DNA of 64,000 bases, taken from the NCBI GenBank assembly GCA_907163375.1, contig CAJQUW010000558.1, positions 304,501 to 368,500 on the forward strand, read 5' to 3'. This stretch comes from Prostheceraeus crozeri (taxonomy: Eukaryota; Platyhelminthes; Polycladida; Euryleptidae). Shown in pieces: positions 45,601 to 56,721 of this stretch (positions are counted from its first letter, which is position 1; every line of letters starts with the position of its first letter). The notes below the pieces were generated by a model, which saw only the letters and a program-made list of their open reading frames with translations, searched no databases and had not been told where the DNA came from. The position numbers were made by a program, and so were the translations under genes.

Positions 45601-45733
45601 TGTTATGACTCAGCAGCGTCTGCGTTAAGCGCCTCAATGTCGGATGCATTAAGTGGTTGCAGAATGCAATCCCCCTTCACGTGCGTGCGTTAATGCAGTG
45701 CCTTCCCGGCTAATTCACTAATTCTCTCAGCTG

Positions 45734-45895
45734 ATGGTTCGGTGGCCTTGTGGCTAGAGGACATGCTTGCACAGTCTCTAACTCAAACGTCGCTGGTTCG
45801 AACCTATCCACAGCTGATGTGACCTAACAGGCCAAACTATGTCTCGTAGTGGTTACATCTACTGAGATTTGATAAGCACTCATATTTAATGCGCT
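45734..45895 (+). mobile_element. tRNA-like SINE, family B, copy 2
   Basis: GGTGGCCTTGTGGCTAGAGG and CGCTGGTTCGAACC, with tail AACTATGTCTCGTAGTGGTT and ACATCTACTGAGATTT, match the copy at 45438. The two flank unrelated sequence, so they are two insertions or a small tandem duplication. Confidence 0.65.
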
Positions 45896-46066
45896 CAAAT
45901 CCTGTTCGTCAGTCATGTTTTCTGTGCGAATTCTTCAATCCCTTGATAATCAGCATATATGTCTTCAATATAAGATATGTGATGTGACTGTTGGAATACA
46001 TGTTGCTAATCCAACTACCGAATGGGTTCTGTATACATACCCTTTCCATTGTGTTTCTTTCATCAG

Positions 46067-46272
46067 GTGGAACAAAAAGCAAGAAACGACTCCAGCAATT
46101 GATCTCTCCGCTTCCTGCTCTTTCTCATGTTCTGCTCCTGCTGGAACTTCTTGGAGACTGACAACGAAACTAAAGGAAGGCAAATCATTCTGGGCATCGG
46201 CTCCGAACATCCCTGATAAAGAGCCCGATGATGATGAATGTGAAGATCTCTTCCAGCAGCATCTCAATCAAT
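46067..46272 (+). CDS. NHR-Roc protein, exon 3 (Roc domain continuation)
   Basis: The exon has an acceptor (tttcatcag, ending 46066), a donor (gtaagt at 46273), entry phase 2 and exit phase 1, matching exon 2 (25042) and exon 4 (56722). The product begins K-WNKKQETTPAIDLSASCSF, in which T-P-A-I-D-L-S occupies the place of the switch-region 'ST-GID(V/L)' segment after a Roc P-loop. It goes on with SWRLTTKLKEGKSFWASAPN and an acidic stretch DKEPDDDECEDLFQQHLNQ. 206 bp, open throughout, with GC and codon use like exons 1 and 2. The assignment rests on phase and the switch-like motif; no strong independent family signature is present. Confidence 0.7.
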
Positions 46273-46279
46273 GTAAGTC

Positions 46280-48650
46280 ATGATTTGAATTTAATCTGTA
46301 GACGGTGGCATGGTAGTTTAAAATGTAGTTGTGGCCACGACAGAATTGCTTCATAATTTAAAAATATCATTTTTCTTATAATTATGATGGTTCTATAATT
46401 TTTTGTGATAATAACAATGTTAAATATAACCGAATATTCTGGCTGATGTATTCCACCAGTCTGTGATCAAAAGCTTATTTAAGCATTGGTCTATATCATT
46501 GAATTTAATAATTGCTCTCAAACTCTTACTCTCAATCAGATTACGGATGGTTTTAATGCACTATAGGGTCGGAAGTCATGTTTGTCATCCAATAACCCGA
46601 TTTCAGGTAGCACATAGTGAGGATTTAGATCAGGATGTGGTTGCTGGTGGGTTATGCGTTGCCAATTTTAAGAAAATGATTTCATTTGAGGAATTTGAGG
46701 ATAAAGACTTCTGAGAAAGGAGATGGAACATGGAGGTTTATAGATTCTTATATGGAACGTGTAAGGTGCATTCACGCCCACATGATAATGAGAACTGTAA
46801 AACGTGACGATAGTTCATTTTCTCATCTCAATAATCTGTCGCTTTGCCCCGGTGCTCCTCCTACTGTAACTGTTTTATCATGACGATTTCATCATTCTAG
46901 CCACGCTTTTGTAATGTGATTTTGTTATCACTTTAGACATAATGACACCTTTTGGATACAAACAAACATAGACAGATAAGATAATGAATCTTAGGAGTTC
47001 AAGCATAGATAGAAAGTTTATTACTGTAGAAGTATTGTTATTTAACTCATTTCTAGCTGTCCATGAATCAACTCTGACACGAAATTTGATATTAATGAAT
47101 CAAGTTCACAGATTTAAGCAACATCATGGTACCCAGAGTTCCGTTATTTCCGTTATTTTCCGCTTTTTCGAAAATTGTCCTTTATTTCTCGTTTTTTACC
47201 AATTTTTTCGTTATTTCCTTTTTTCTTCACATTGTCATATGTATATTGCAAAATGCTACTGAATCTTGTTACCATATTCCTGGAACTTTCATACTAACAT
47301 TCAAATAAGTAGATTAAAGTGAAATGCGCTTAAGTACGATGATGATCTTAATCTCTCGCTTCAAGTGTGAATATAATATGATTTTGAGGAGGGTCTACAA
47401 AGGGAATATTGACGTATGCGTTTATACGTATGGGATGTTTCTGATGAAATCGAAAAATCTTTTCTATTTTTGCTGCTCCTGCATCACATCATCACATCTG
47501 GGCTGTTTGTAGAAACATGGAGATCAATTCAGCAGAAGAAGGACAAGCTTTGAATGCACAAATTTCTTCTGAATTCTTCAAATCCGCTTAAGGGTGCAAA
47601 ACTCAATGTAATCCTACTTTCTAGCTTTTTATCATTTCTGAACACACCGTTAAAATATTGTGCTCGTACTTTCATGGACCAAATATTTGTGGTACTATAT
47701 GTTCATATAATCTATCATTTAGTACAAAAGTGTATTTTACAGATGCATCCACATTTAGTGAACAATAGGTCTATGGCAGTATTACTGTATCATGTCCTTC
47801 GCTACATCTTAACCCTCATCCGCACACCTGTCTACCTGTGTAGACGCCATGTTTTTTTGAAACACTGTAACTTCTTCAAAAATGGTGATATCTTGATGAA
47901 ATTTATTTTCCATGCTTATTGTTTAAGTATTATGCTATCCTAAGAATTTCAGATCTAAAATCAATTTCGGTCATGTCAAACACGCATTGCAATCATATTC
48001 GGCACACCTGTATACCTTTGCAGAAGTCAGTACTTCATGTACAAAAATTTTGGATTTTCGGAAGACAATAATAAGCTCTTGGTTCTGTTTGAGTGTCAGG
48101 CGTGCTTAGTTGTCTGAGAGAACATTTTACGGAAGTTCTTTTATGGGTCACAACGGTCAAAGTCCGTTTGGTCAAGTGAAGGATTGCTACAATAAAGCTA
48201 TTGCACATGCAGATGCATCATGTTGCATTTGTTTTGTAAGTGACAGTCTGAAAGATATTCTACAAGGTATGTGGCGCTGGTCAGTCGAAGAAGTCAAAGT
48301 CCACTCCGCATTGGTTGAATCATTGCATAAGAAGAATTGGCTCATACATGATAGAAATATTTACTTCCAACTTCGGTAGGATATCATCGATCGTTATTCT
48401 ACGAAATTCAGCGACGTTCAATAGATTGGCGATCAACCTAAACCTTAGTTTGGTGCCTGTCTGCATGATATTATCATAACATGCTCACATGAATGGTGAA
48501 ATTAATTGTTTCGAAATTTTTTTGAAGCTATGAAGTTCAATTACTGAACATAATCGAACATTTTTCAATAGTAAATACTCACGATGGCACTATTTAGTAG
48601 ATGCTCATTGCTCATTGCAATTCATGAAGAATGCGAACCTAGGTAGCCTC
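46280..48650. other. Intronic, no recognisable gene
   Basis: Several 60-130 codon open frames lack similarity or splice context. A T-rich stretch with repeated CCGTTATTT (47140-47225) has a weaker counterpart at 50930-50965. Confidence 0.5.
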
Positions 48651-48659
48651 ACTTTTTGC

Positions 48660-49480
48660 TTTATCCGTTTAACGTCCTTTACTCCATCTCCGTTGGGTTG
48701 GACGATGATTCTTCATGGAATGCCTCCAGGTGTTCAGATCGAGGGTTTCGGCTTCTTTGAGGCCCAATTGCCGACAGTCTGCGGACACTGCTTCTTCCCA
48801 GGTCTTTTTGGGCGGTCTCTTGTTGGTTCGCTGATCTTCATTTTCCATACTTTCTTCACCCAATCGCTGCTATCTTTCCGCCGTATCATCGCAATCTGCG
48901 CACCCTCATCTCCCCATCGACCGACAACAGGCTCAGGCACGCCAGAAGGTCTTCGCTGGCCACTCTATCTTCGAGAGACACTCCAAACATTCATCTGATC
49001 ATCCTTCTGTCTGCTACCTCCATTCTCCTCTTTTCTACAGCTGTCAGAACCCATGTCTCTCTTCTGTAAGTCATACAGGCTCTGACGCATGAGTCATAAA
49101 TCTTGCCCTTCATCCAGTATGGAGTAGAACAACTGGTCAGGGTAGGCGATATCTCTCGGAATTTCGCCCCCCCCCCCCCCAACCACTCAATTCGCGCAGT
49201 CACATCTGCCTCCGTTCCACCAACGGAATCCAACATGTCTCCCAAGTATCAGAAACGAGTAACAGTCGCACCTGAGCATCTCCTGCCCTCTTCACTTGTT
49301 AATAATTGCGCCAATTCTTTCCTTCTCTCTTGAGATTGCCAAATGATCTTGCGGGCATTCTCCTTTGCCTTTGCATATTCTTCTTTAATCACTTTTCGTC
49401 TTGAGTTCTCTTCCATATGGCGAATCGCATTCTCTTTTCTTCCACTGCTGCGTCTACTTCTTCGCACCACCATGTGTCAG
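48660..49480 (-). pseudogene. RTE-type LINE fragments: linker before RT joined to C-terminal tail
   Basis: On the minus strand 49480-49330 reads WWCEEVDAAVEEKRMRFAIW, the 'WWNDEV--A---K' block between endonuclease and RT. Then, without the RT palm, 49245-48990 reads LDSVGGTEADVTARIEWLGG, KFREISPTLTS, KGKIYDSCVRACMTYRRETW and EVADRRMIRW. The tail at 48940-48670 has WVKKVWKMKI, KRPGKKQCPQTVGNW and LGLKEAETLDLNTWRH. The RT has been deleted between the two parts. A run of 14 C (about 49169-49182) lies in the tail and disrupts the frame. Confidence 0.8.
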
Positions 49481-49484
49481 TATG

Positions 49485-50005
49485 TAACTTGGTGCATACT
49501 TCGTCTTGCCGCTAAGTGAAATAAGAAATGTAAGTCTAGCTCTAGATTATGTATTCAACAATTCAAATATTCGATTCTTCATTTTTGTCGCATTAATGTG
49601 AATTAATCTGTAAACGAAATTAAAATCTTTTTCAAATCAATCGTATTGGTGGCGCTATCAAAGTGCCGATTACGAGTAAGCTGCTCAAAGTTCAGAAGAA
49701 CGGTAGAGCACAAGCTAAAAACGAGCGGTGAATTTCGACGAGATCAGCAAACGTCTTCTATCGAACGACAAAGCTTGGAAAAAGAAAGGAAAGAAATATT
49801 AAATGGAATCGAAGTTGCTGATCTTCAGACAGAAGAAGGAAACTCTTGACGGGAGACTGCTGTCGACAGTAGATATATAAAAAGAGAAGATCATGCATGG
49901 ACAGGAATTGACTCACACGAGTTTGAAAAGAAAGAAGGAACTTAAAAGTGGAATTGGATGGTGTAAATCAAAATGACAATGACTTTACTCACTCTCACTC
50001 ACTCA
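49485..50005. other. Intronic, no recognisable gene
   Basis: Nothing supportable; CACTCTCACTCACTCA simple repeat at its right end marks the 3' end of the next LINE tail. Confidence 0.5.
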
Positions 50006-50009
50006 TCCC

Positions 50010-50440
50010 TTTTTGCGTCCTTTTCTTCCAGAAGATGCTGGGTTAGACGTTAGCTGCTTGAGTTTGGACTTCCATTTCGGTGTATCACGGGCGTCCGCTT
50101 CCTGTGATCCAACACGTTTGAGGTCATCTCTACTTGTTCCCAGGTCTTCTTTTGTCTTCCTGCTTCTCTTTTACCATCTACTTCCATCCACATAACTTTT
50201 CTGATTCACTCTGTCTCATCCTTTCTTACCACGTGGCCAAACCGACGAAATATTTGCCTTCTCGTGACGTCTGTGATGTTCTCAAGACCCATTGCTTTTC
50301 TGATGCCGTCATTCAATTTCCTGTCCGATAGTCTGACACCACACATTCACCTTAGCATTCGCATCTCCTCACGCTCAAGTCTTCTCATCGGATGAAAGCA
50401 ACGGCCATGACTCGCAACTTATAAAGCATAGCTTGCCGCA
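50010..50440 (-). pseudogene. RTE-type LINE C-terminal tail, frameshifted
   Basis: Minus strand, two frames: VRLSDRKLNDGIRKAMGLEN then ITDVTRRQIFRRFGHVVRKD, MEVDGKREAGRQKKTWEQVE and, in the next frame, TSRDDLKRVGSQEADARDTP then KWKSKLKQLTSNPASS. This is the 'RRLRWFGHV … GRPKKTW … DLK-LGL' tail, truncated at the 5' side. Confidence 0.75.
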
Positions 50441-50444
50441 CACA

Positions 50445-51760
50445 GACTCCATATACGCGCCCTTGGTTCTCAAGGATGGCTCTTCATTAGATTCCAACTT
50501 CTGATATATATGCATATTCACTATACTGCTTTGTTATTACAGTCAGTTTCTCCACTTCCTCAGATTGACGGAGGCCAATAATACGGAGGAGGTGTGATGC
50601 AAAGACAAATAGTATCATTTTTATGAAAGTCTGCGCGAACTGTTGAAGAGTACTTTCTTCCTTCATGTTGACAGTTGATTTGTAGCGTCTCACTTGTGTT
50701 CTAATTTCATGTGCTAACTGCAAATCATAACCCTTTCGTTAGGTACTTTATGTACAATTTGTTTGATACACGAAATACAATGTGATTTGATGAAGTGAAT
50801 CAATGGGATTAGACAAGAAATATTAACAAGATCTTCAACCATGGATGGCTTCATATATTCAAATAATGAGCGTAAAGCGTCAACTGGTGGAAAATACATG
50901 AATGACGCTGTGCAGCAGACTTAACGTATTCCTTTATTTTTCCGTTTTTTCCGTTATTATTCATCAGTAATTGCGCTGGGAACCCTGCAACATAGAATAG
51001 CAACACGGTCTATCATCAATGATTCCTTTAATTCACACATTCCTTCAATGAATCACACATCTGTTTGTTTGATGTTTTGGTTCTAATATTATTCAACTGA
51101 CTTGCAGGGATCCTCCATCCGCTGATATGAATAGAATACGATACGAACACACGTGCAGAATTGGCCTCTGCTGTACTAAGTCTCGATTTTCTGTATGAAA
51201 TGAAGAATACATCCGAAAACACGAAGCATTAGGGAATTGACCAAAGTGGTTTGTCAGCCACATAAGCCTCAGACTAGGACTGTCTCTAGGCATTGTGTCA
51301 CTGGTGCAACACTCAGCATTGTCATACTCCTGCTAACTCAAAGAGATTTGCAAATATGATGTAGTATGATGGTCGCACTCAAAGTATGGGAAAACGAAGT
51401 AGTTATGGATGCAGTTTCAAATGGTTCCTGATCAAAATGAGCCTGAAACTAAATTCCGATAAAACTGCCAGGAAAAGTCACAAACTGGAGTTGAGGTAAC
51501 AGAAATTATTTCAGTGACATCTAAGACGTAAGTTTCTGTTAAAAGTATTGATATTAATGTTGAACATCCGACGATGTCCCGTCACTTGTGTTGGATAGTT
51601 ATCTCTCTCCCACTCTGTGAAAGGAACTGCGTCCGATTAATAAATCAGTTCCAATTTGCAGGTTCATATAACAGCCTTGCACTCACATAGTTATTCATTT
51701 CAAAAACTTATTGTGTGACTGCTACGTGAGTTAAAACACAATGTAATCAATGTTTTTTAT
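50445..51760. other. Intronic, no recognisable gene
   Basis: Nothing supportable is seen. Confidence 0.5.
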
Positions 51761-51765
51761 TTTTG

Positions 51766-51955
51766 TGGTCTCCGTGGCACAGTGGTTAAGTGCTTGGCCT
51801 AGCGATCTTCCGGTCCAGAGGTCGAGCCCCGAAAGTGTCATTGGAAGTCGTCAGGAAGAGCATTCGGAATAAACGATCATAACGCTCCAGATTAAAGTCT
51901 GACTATGTCTGCACCGTCCAAGCCCCAGTATTGGGGAGTAGTGACGTTATAACAT
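51766..51955 (+). mobile_element. SINE family A, full-length copy
   Basis: TGGTCTCCGTGGCACAGTGG to AGTAGTGACGTTATAACATT covers head, A- and B-boxes and body of the family. Confidence 0.85.
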
Positions 51956-51959
51956 TGAT

Positions 51960-52550
51960 TCATTTCATTTGAGCAGCCTATTGACACAAATTCTCGTGTT
52001 TTGTCGAAACCAAGAACGACTTAATCTATTTTCTCAGATCACATTATTCAGAGGCCAACTCACATTCCTTCGTGTTATGAGACGTTATGCAATTGTGTGT
52101 GATTGTATGCCACAGAACTCTCATTTCTCCATGACGGAAGTGACTATAGCTTGAAAAGATAATTACAAAATGATAAGTTTTCATCAAAATTCAGCGCTGC
52201 TGACTATCAAAACGTAGATCTCAGTTCATTTCCTATTACATGTTATAAGATGAAAGCAATCTGGAGACACGACCACTGCATCCTTCCATAGAATGACGCA
52301 CTATTCAATGACGAGTTCAACTTGCAGTTCATTTTGTGGAAAATGACCTATTCGCTGAGGTACAACAAAAAGTGATTTCGACTCATTTCGGGCGGCAAAT
52401 CAAGGCATCGAAAGACCACATTCTTCAAAGTGTTGTATTTGAACGGTGCCGTTATGAGGAAGCGAACTGCAAGAGAATGTCTTGCATTTTGATCACCGAC
52501 CAACGTTGAATGTGATTCTGCCATCTAGTAGAATAGTGTCTTCATATAGA
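51960..52550. other. Intronic, no recognisable gene
   Basis: Possible faint Tc1-like reading (FNDEFNLQFI near 52300) was not strong enough to call. Confidence 0.45.
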
Positions 52551-52552
52551 AT

Positions 52553-52745
52553 GGGTCTCCGTGGCACAGTGGTTAAGTGCTTGGCCTAGCGATCTTTCGG
52601 TCCAGAGGTCGATCCCCGAAAGTGCCATAGGAAGTCGTCAGGAAGGGCATCCGGACTAGAAGATCACAGCGCTCCAGATTAAAGGCTGACTATGTCAGCA
52701 CAGTCCAAGCCCCCAGTAAGGGGAGTAGTGACGTTACACCATTCT
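52553..52745 (+). mobile_element. SINE family A, full-length copy
   Basis: GGGTCTCCGTGGCACAGTGG to GTAGTGACGTTACACCATTC, matching the copy at 51766 at nearly every position. Confidence 0.88.
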
Positions 52746-52929
52746 CATTCATGTTGTCAACACACGTAAACACGTAAAAAGAGAATATTTCGATTTGGAT
52801 CCAACTGGCTTCCTTTGAACACAGGTCGACACTCATATATCCAGTAATAAAAGAATTGAAGAATCTTTGGTTGTTCATTTTTCTGCAAGTTGTAGTCAGG
52901 ATACCAAGTACAAGAGATGGTAATTATTT

Positions 52930-52982
52930 TTACTCGCATTGTAAAATTCGGCCTTCTCTTGGGCCATCATCAGAAGCAGAGA
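52930..52982 (-). ncRNA. Hammerhead ribozyme motif, GAAA changed to GAAT
   Basis: Minus strand: CTGATGA (52973-52967), stem II GGCCCAAGAGAAGGCC (GGCC/GGCC with loop), then GAAT (52948-52945) in place of GAAA, and TTTACAATGCGAG. The core change probably weakens or abolishes cleavage. Confidence 0.7.
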
Positions 52983-53598
52983 ATGTCGGAAATTTTTCAT
53001 TTAACATAAAGTAACACGTATGCTGTAAATTATTCAAAATTTAAGTTACATTGCGTCTGTGATCCATGAGTATGCTGAAAGTCTGTACTAACCTAGAGAG
53101 ATATGCAATTAACGTCATGTCGTGTCTGAATCTCTACAAAAGTGGAACATTGCGGTGGAGTGACTTAAGTTACAATGGAAAAATATACTGAAAAATATTC
53201 ATAACTTACCCATAAAGAAATTTAGAGAAGGCATCTTGTTCGTCTTTATTGTTGAGTTTTGGCTTTAGTTTTTTGATGTAAAGTGCCTCTTGTATTCTGA
53301 TGTTGCAGCATCTTTGCCAGATTTAAGAATTTTGACTGAAATGTTGGTGGTTTTGCAAGAGTGTAGATGTTTGAAGACAGCGGTGGAGTTGTTGGTCAGA
53401 TGTTCTTTTACCCTTGTGTGAAGGAATCTGATCGTGGTTCCAATGTAAAAAATTTTGCAGACATTGCCCGTTATTTGGTAAATTTCTTTCTTTCGAAGGC
53501 ACAAGCCTTTAGGTGCAACCACTTAGAGTACAATCAGTGTGTTTGTTGGACTTGTTGAAATAAAATGAATTTTGAATAATTTCAAACATGTATAGATT

Positions 53599-53647
53599 CT
53601 CTGCTTCTGATGATGGCCTAAGAGCAGGCCGAAATTGATAAAGCGAG
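53599..53647 (+). ncRNA. Hammerhead ribozyme, complete minimal type I core
   Basis: CTCTGCTT-CTGATGA (core 53607-53613), stem II TGGCC-taagagca-GGCC, GAAA (53631-53634), a minimal stem III (ATTGAT) ending in an ATA cleavage triplet, then AAGCGAG. GCTT and CTC before the core pair with AAGC and GAG after it as stem I with one bulge. All conserved core residues are present, so self-cleavage is plausible. It is the upstream terminal repeat of the neighbouring PLE. Confidence 0.8.
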
Positions 53648-53674
53648 TAAAAATAATAACCATCTTTTGTACTT

Positions 53675-54320
53675 GTCTTGTCAACTAAAACATACGGGAA
53701 AATGAACACCAAGGCCTCTTCAATTTTTAAATTCGATTTCATAAAAAGTTCAGCTATTGAAGGCCATGCACTTGTGGCCGATCCAACTGTTCACCAAGTT
53801 GCTCTGATGACAGATAATACTGTTTCTTGCTTGTGACAAGCACCGTTGCTGAATCTTGTAGCAGATGTGACCGCGGGGTAACAAGAATCGCACGCACTAC
53901 TCTGCTCAAGTTCGCATGCTGGGCAGGAGGCAGTTGATGCTCGTATTTCGCCAATGTATTGGTCAACTGTACATGCATCTCCAGCCGACCTCTCCTTGCA
54001 AGTGTAGTGGATGGAGTTGTTTATTCATCCCTTAACATCATACAATAAAGTGAAATAGCCTGTCTTTAGCTTGCAGTAAGTTGTCAAATTATTTAAGTTA
54101 AGATGAACATTTGCAGTAAATCATTGTCAATGGGAAAATAAAACGGGACAAACAAATCTGTGATAAAAAAAAGAATCACTTACATAATCTGCTGACAGTT
54201 TGACGTTAGAACATTACTTACAATCACTGTACACCTAGAATCATAGTTATACTTTTGGCGAGCACTGTAGAGTGTTTGATTGACATTAATAGTCGGATTT
54301 CATCATTTTGTCCATCGTTT
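53675..54320. other. Intronic, no recognisable gene
   Basis: Nothing supportable is seen. Confidence 0.5.
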
Positions 54321-54326
54321 GATATC

Positions 54327-54653
54327 AATGAAGTGATCAAAACCATGAGTTACTCTTCAACCGATTGATTCATATAAAATGCGGATTGTTGAAAATAAGG
54401 GATTGGTCATAGTCATTATTTGTCTCAGAGGAAATCTGTGAGCCCGCTGTTGGCAAACAAAAACTAATTTTCGTTCTTCTGAATTTTTCTGAAGATGCTG
54501 CGCGGAGCGAGCCGAAAGTACTTGGAAAATGAAAATTAGTTTTTGTTTGCGGTATATATAAAATATAAAATGCGGTAAATTTCATTATTCTTTTGTCGCA
54601 TTTCATTTGAATAAATCGGCTGAAGAATAACTCATGCCTTTGATCACTTCATT
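54327..54653. repeat. 327-bp palindrome enclosing a hammerhead (PLE terminal-repeat type)
   Basis: The outer arms (54327 to about 54400 and 54578 to 54653) are reverse complements (AATGAAGTGATCAAA…CATGAGTTA on both). The inner arms (54453-54472 and 54531-54550) are a perfect 20-bp inverted pair. The centre carries the hammerhead described separately. No PLE protein is next to it. Inverted PLE terminal repeats are the likely origin. Confidence 0.75.
54453..54550 (+). ncRNA. Hammerhead ribozyme with extended stem I
   Basis: CTGAAGA (54489-54495), stem II GCTGCGC-GGA-GCGAGC, CGAAA (GAAA at 54514-54517), minimal stem III AGTACT, a T at the cleavage position, then GGAAAA pairing with TTTTT before the core. 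Beyond an internal loop a perfect 20-bp helix (54453-54472 with 54531-54550) closes stem I. The core fits the CUGANGA/GAAA consensus with compensatory stems. Confidence 0.75.
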
Positions 54654-54659
54654 AATAGT

Positions 54660-56715
54660 CTGGAGACTCAATGTCTGCATACAGTCCTCAGACAGGAAAG
54701 GCATTTCAGCCTCGAATGTTACCATATGGGAATATCCGCCAATTTATCAATCATTAATCAGGACATAACCTGATTATCATCAAAACTGTTTTAACAGTGA
54801 CTATCTGAAGTAATACGCCTTTAATAAAATTTGCGATTGCTCACAATTAAATATCATATTAATTAGCAAGCTGATGCTAGGCTGATCTAGGGGTTTATCG
54901 TTCCCCCATCCGGGATTATGAAGCTAAGAAAGAAATTTCTCATTTACTATTCCATTGCATTGAAAATCGTTGCTGTAGAATATTCAATTCAACCGCATGT
55001 GTCTTCATTGGGCTTGGAGTTTTACTGTTTTGTTTTGATCATATAATCTAACCTCCTTTGCGGTCGTTCTATTTGTTTGGTTATGCTTCGAAGTTTTCTT
55101 ACCGTTTTCAAAATGAAATTTCATAGTTTTTCATCAGTGCTTTCTGTAGGTTTTCTTTGAATGAAAATGAGAGATGACAGTGTTACAACAGTGGGCATTA
55201 TACAACACAGCATGCAACTCCTTCATGAAATGATCTGGATAGAATATAGCCTTTCATGTTATTCAATTCATGAAAGAGAGGGGGGATGGTGAAATTAGAA
55301 TGCAGAGCGCGTAGCGGGGCTTAAGGGACAAGAGAGAGTTCCCATTGTTAAGTCACGATGAATGAGGCGGATTGCATTTTTATCACACAACGGTTGCATG
55401 TTATTGAACAGGAATTGTTTACATTTGCGGATCGCGAAAAGCATACTGTATTTATTGATGGGATGAATTTAATGACAGGATGAGTTTACATGTGGGAAGC
55501 GCAGCATATGCATCAAAGATCGGGAATGATAGAATGATATCATTTTGTTCTGAGGATATCATCAAAAATTCTTGTTCCATTATTTTTTCTAATCATAGAT
55601 TCTTCGCATTTTGCATTGAAGCAAATTTAGTCTCTTTCGTTTGTTCTACCCATGTCCTTCCCCACTGGTTGATTCATGTAGCGAAAAGCAACAGGCCTGT
55701 CAGTCTGTCTATCACACAGATTGTCAAACAATGCTAGTTTAAAAACACTAGCTTGAATTTGTTTTTTCTGACATGTCTTAGTTTCTATAATACGAGTATA
55801 GTATAAGCTTATGAATAAATTACTAGTTATATGTAAACGAGACTTCGAAATACGAGTACAGTCAAAGTTCGGCATTTCGGACTTGGATAATTAAGATTCT
55901 GGTTACTAAAGACCGCCGCTTTCTGGGATTAGCTCTACATGTACAGTGTATATCTATTGCTGTTTACTTCAGACTTCCAGTAGGCCCATGATTGAACATT
56001 GAACTCATTAATAACTACCTTGATGTTTTTGAAGTCTTGACTGTAATCTAAATATTTTTAGCCTTTTTTCGTACTTTAGAAACTGTTGACCTAGCCAGCT
56101 ACATATTGTAGGCAGATTTGTAATTCGAGTGTAAGAAGTTTAAATCAAAAACTTGCGATGTCTAATCTGCCTAAGCTTTGATATACGAGAAGCTTTGCAT
56201 GACTAAACTGCTCTACTCGGCCTTCCATTATTTGGAATACTCTTATATCGATGTTACATGCACTCTAATTTTAACTTCATTGTTAAGAGCAGTAAAAGTA
56301 TCATGGTAGCAGTGCAAATCGAAAAATTCGTATGACTAGATCTATCTACGGCGCAGGCCTAGGTATATTTCACTAAAAAGTGGTAGAGTTTCGTTATAAA
56401 ATAAAGTAAGATATCATTGCCTATCATAGAATAATATAACTAAAGACTATCTTGACGAGGGAGGAATTGAACAATGAACAAATGTGGTAATTCGATGGAG
56501 CACTTCGCTTGTATATTTCAAACTCCCGGAGCAACAGCAGACAGCAGTTGAAGATACTGACAACCCACCAAAGATCATGTTTTAATGTATCCAGGTAACT
56601 GCATTAATGCGCTGCTCAAAGAAGCAATCAAATTTACGTGTCAGCATGCATAGGTGACAATAATGTTCCATGAGTTCAGTTTTGAAGTAAAACTTTGGAA
56701 AAAATTGAAATAACT
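54660..56715. other. Intronic; one dispersed repeat
   Basis: No gene is recognised. 55662-55688 and 56313-56430 are repeated, fused together, at 58095-58235 (AAATCGAAAAATTCGTATGA then CTAGAT and GTATATTTCACTAAAAA). Confidence 0.5.
56313..56430 (+). repeat. Dispersed repeat, copy left of exon 4
   Basis: The segment matches 58121-58240 on the same strand at about 80 percent by eye. The 27 bp at 55662-55688 (CCACTGGTTGATTCATGTAG) match 58097-58123, directly adjacent in the right copy. The left copy is therefore split by about 620 bp of other sequence. Confidence 0.6.
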
Positions 56716-56721
56716 TTTCAG

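Larger units (their letters stand above)
52905..53670 (-). mobile_element. PLE fragment with GIY-YIG domain and hammerheads at both ends (inverted)
   Basis: Minus-strand frame 53522-53265 reads GLCLRKKEIYQITGNVCKIF then YIGTTIRFLHTRVKEHL (GIY-YIG core), AVFKHLHSC and VKILKSGKDAA. A one-base frameshift leads to IRIQEALYIKKLKPKLNNKD then EQDAFSKFLYG and the stop near 53215. The 3' part runs to a hammerhead at 52930-52982 (minus strand), while a second hammerhead lies upstream at 53599-53647 on the plus strand, so the terminal repeats are inverted. The RT is missing. It is a fourth PLE family in the window, with a partial sister at 42285-42705. Confidence 0.85.

Noticed and set aside
46984-48379. 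Several 60-130 codon plus-strand frames as small genes
   Set aside because: AT-rich, no recognised motifs, no splice context; expected by chance in an intron of this size.
49169-49182. C homopolymer as a functional slippage site
   Set aside because: It lies in a dead LINE tail and is more simply a mononucleotide expansion or sequencing-prone tract.
52180-52540. Tc1-like transposase fragment
   Set aside because: A faint FNDEFNLQ reading resembles the DE(S/C)-F-L block, but flanking motifs and ends are absent.
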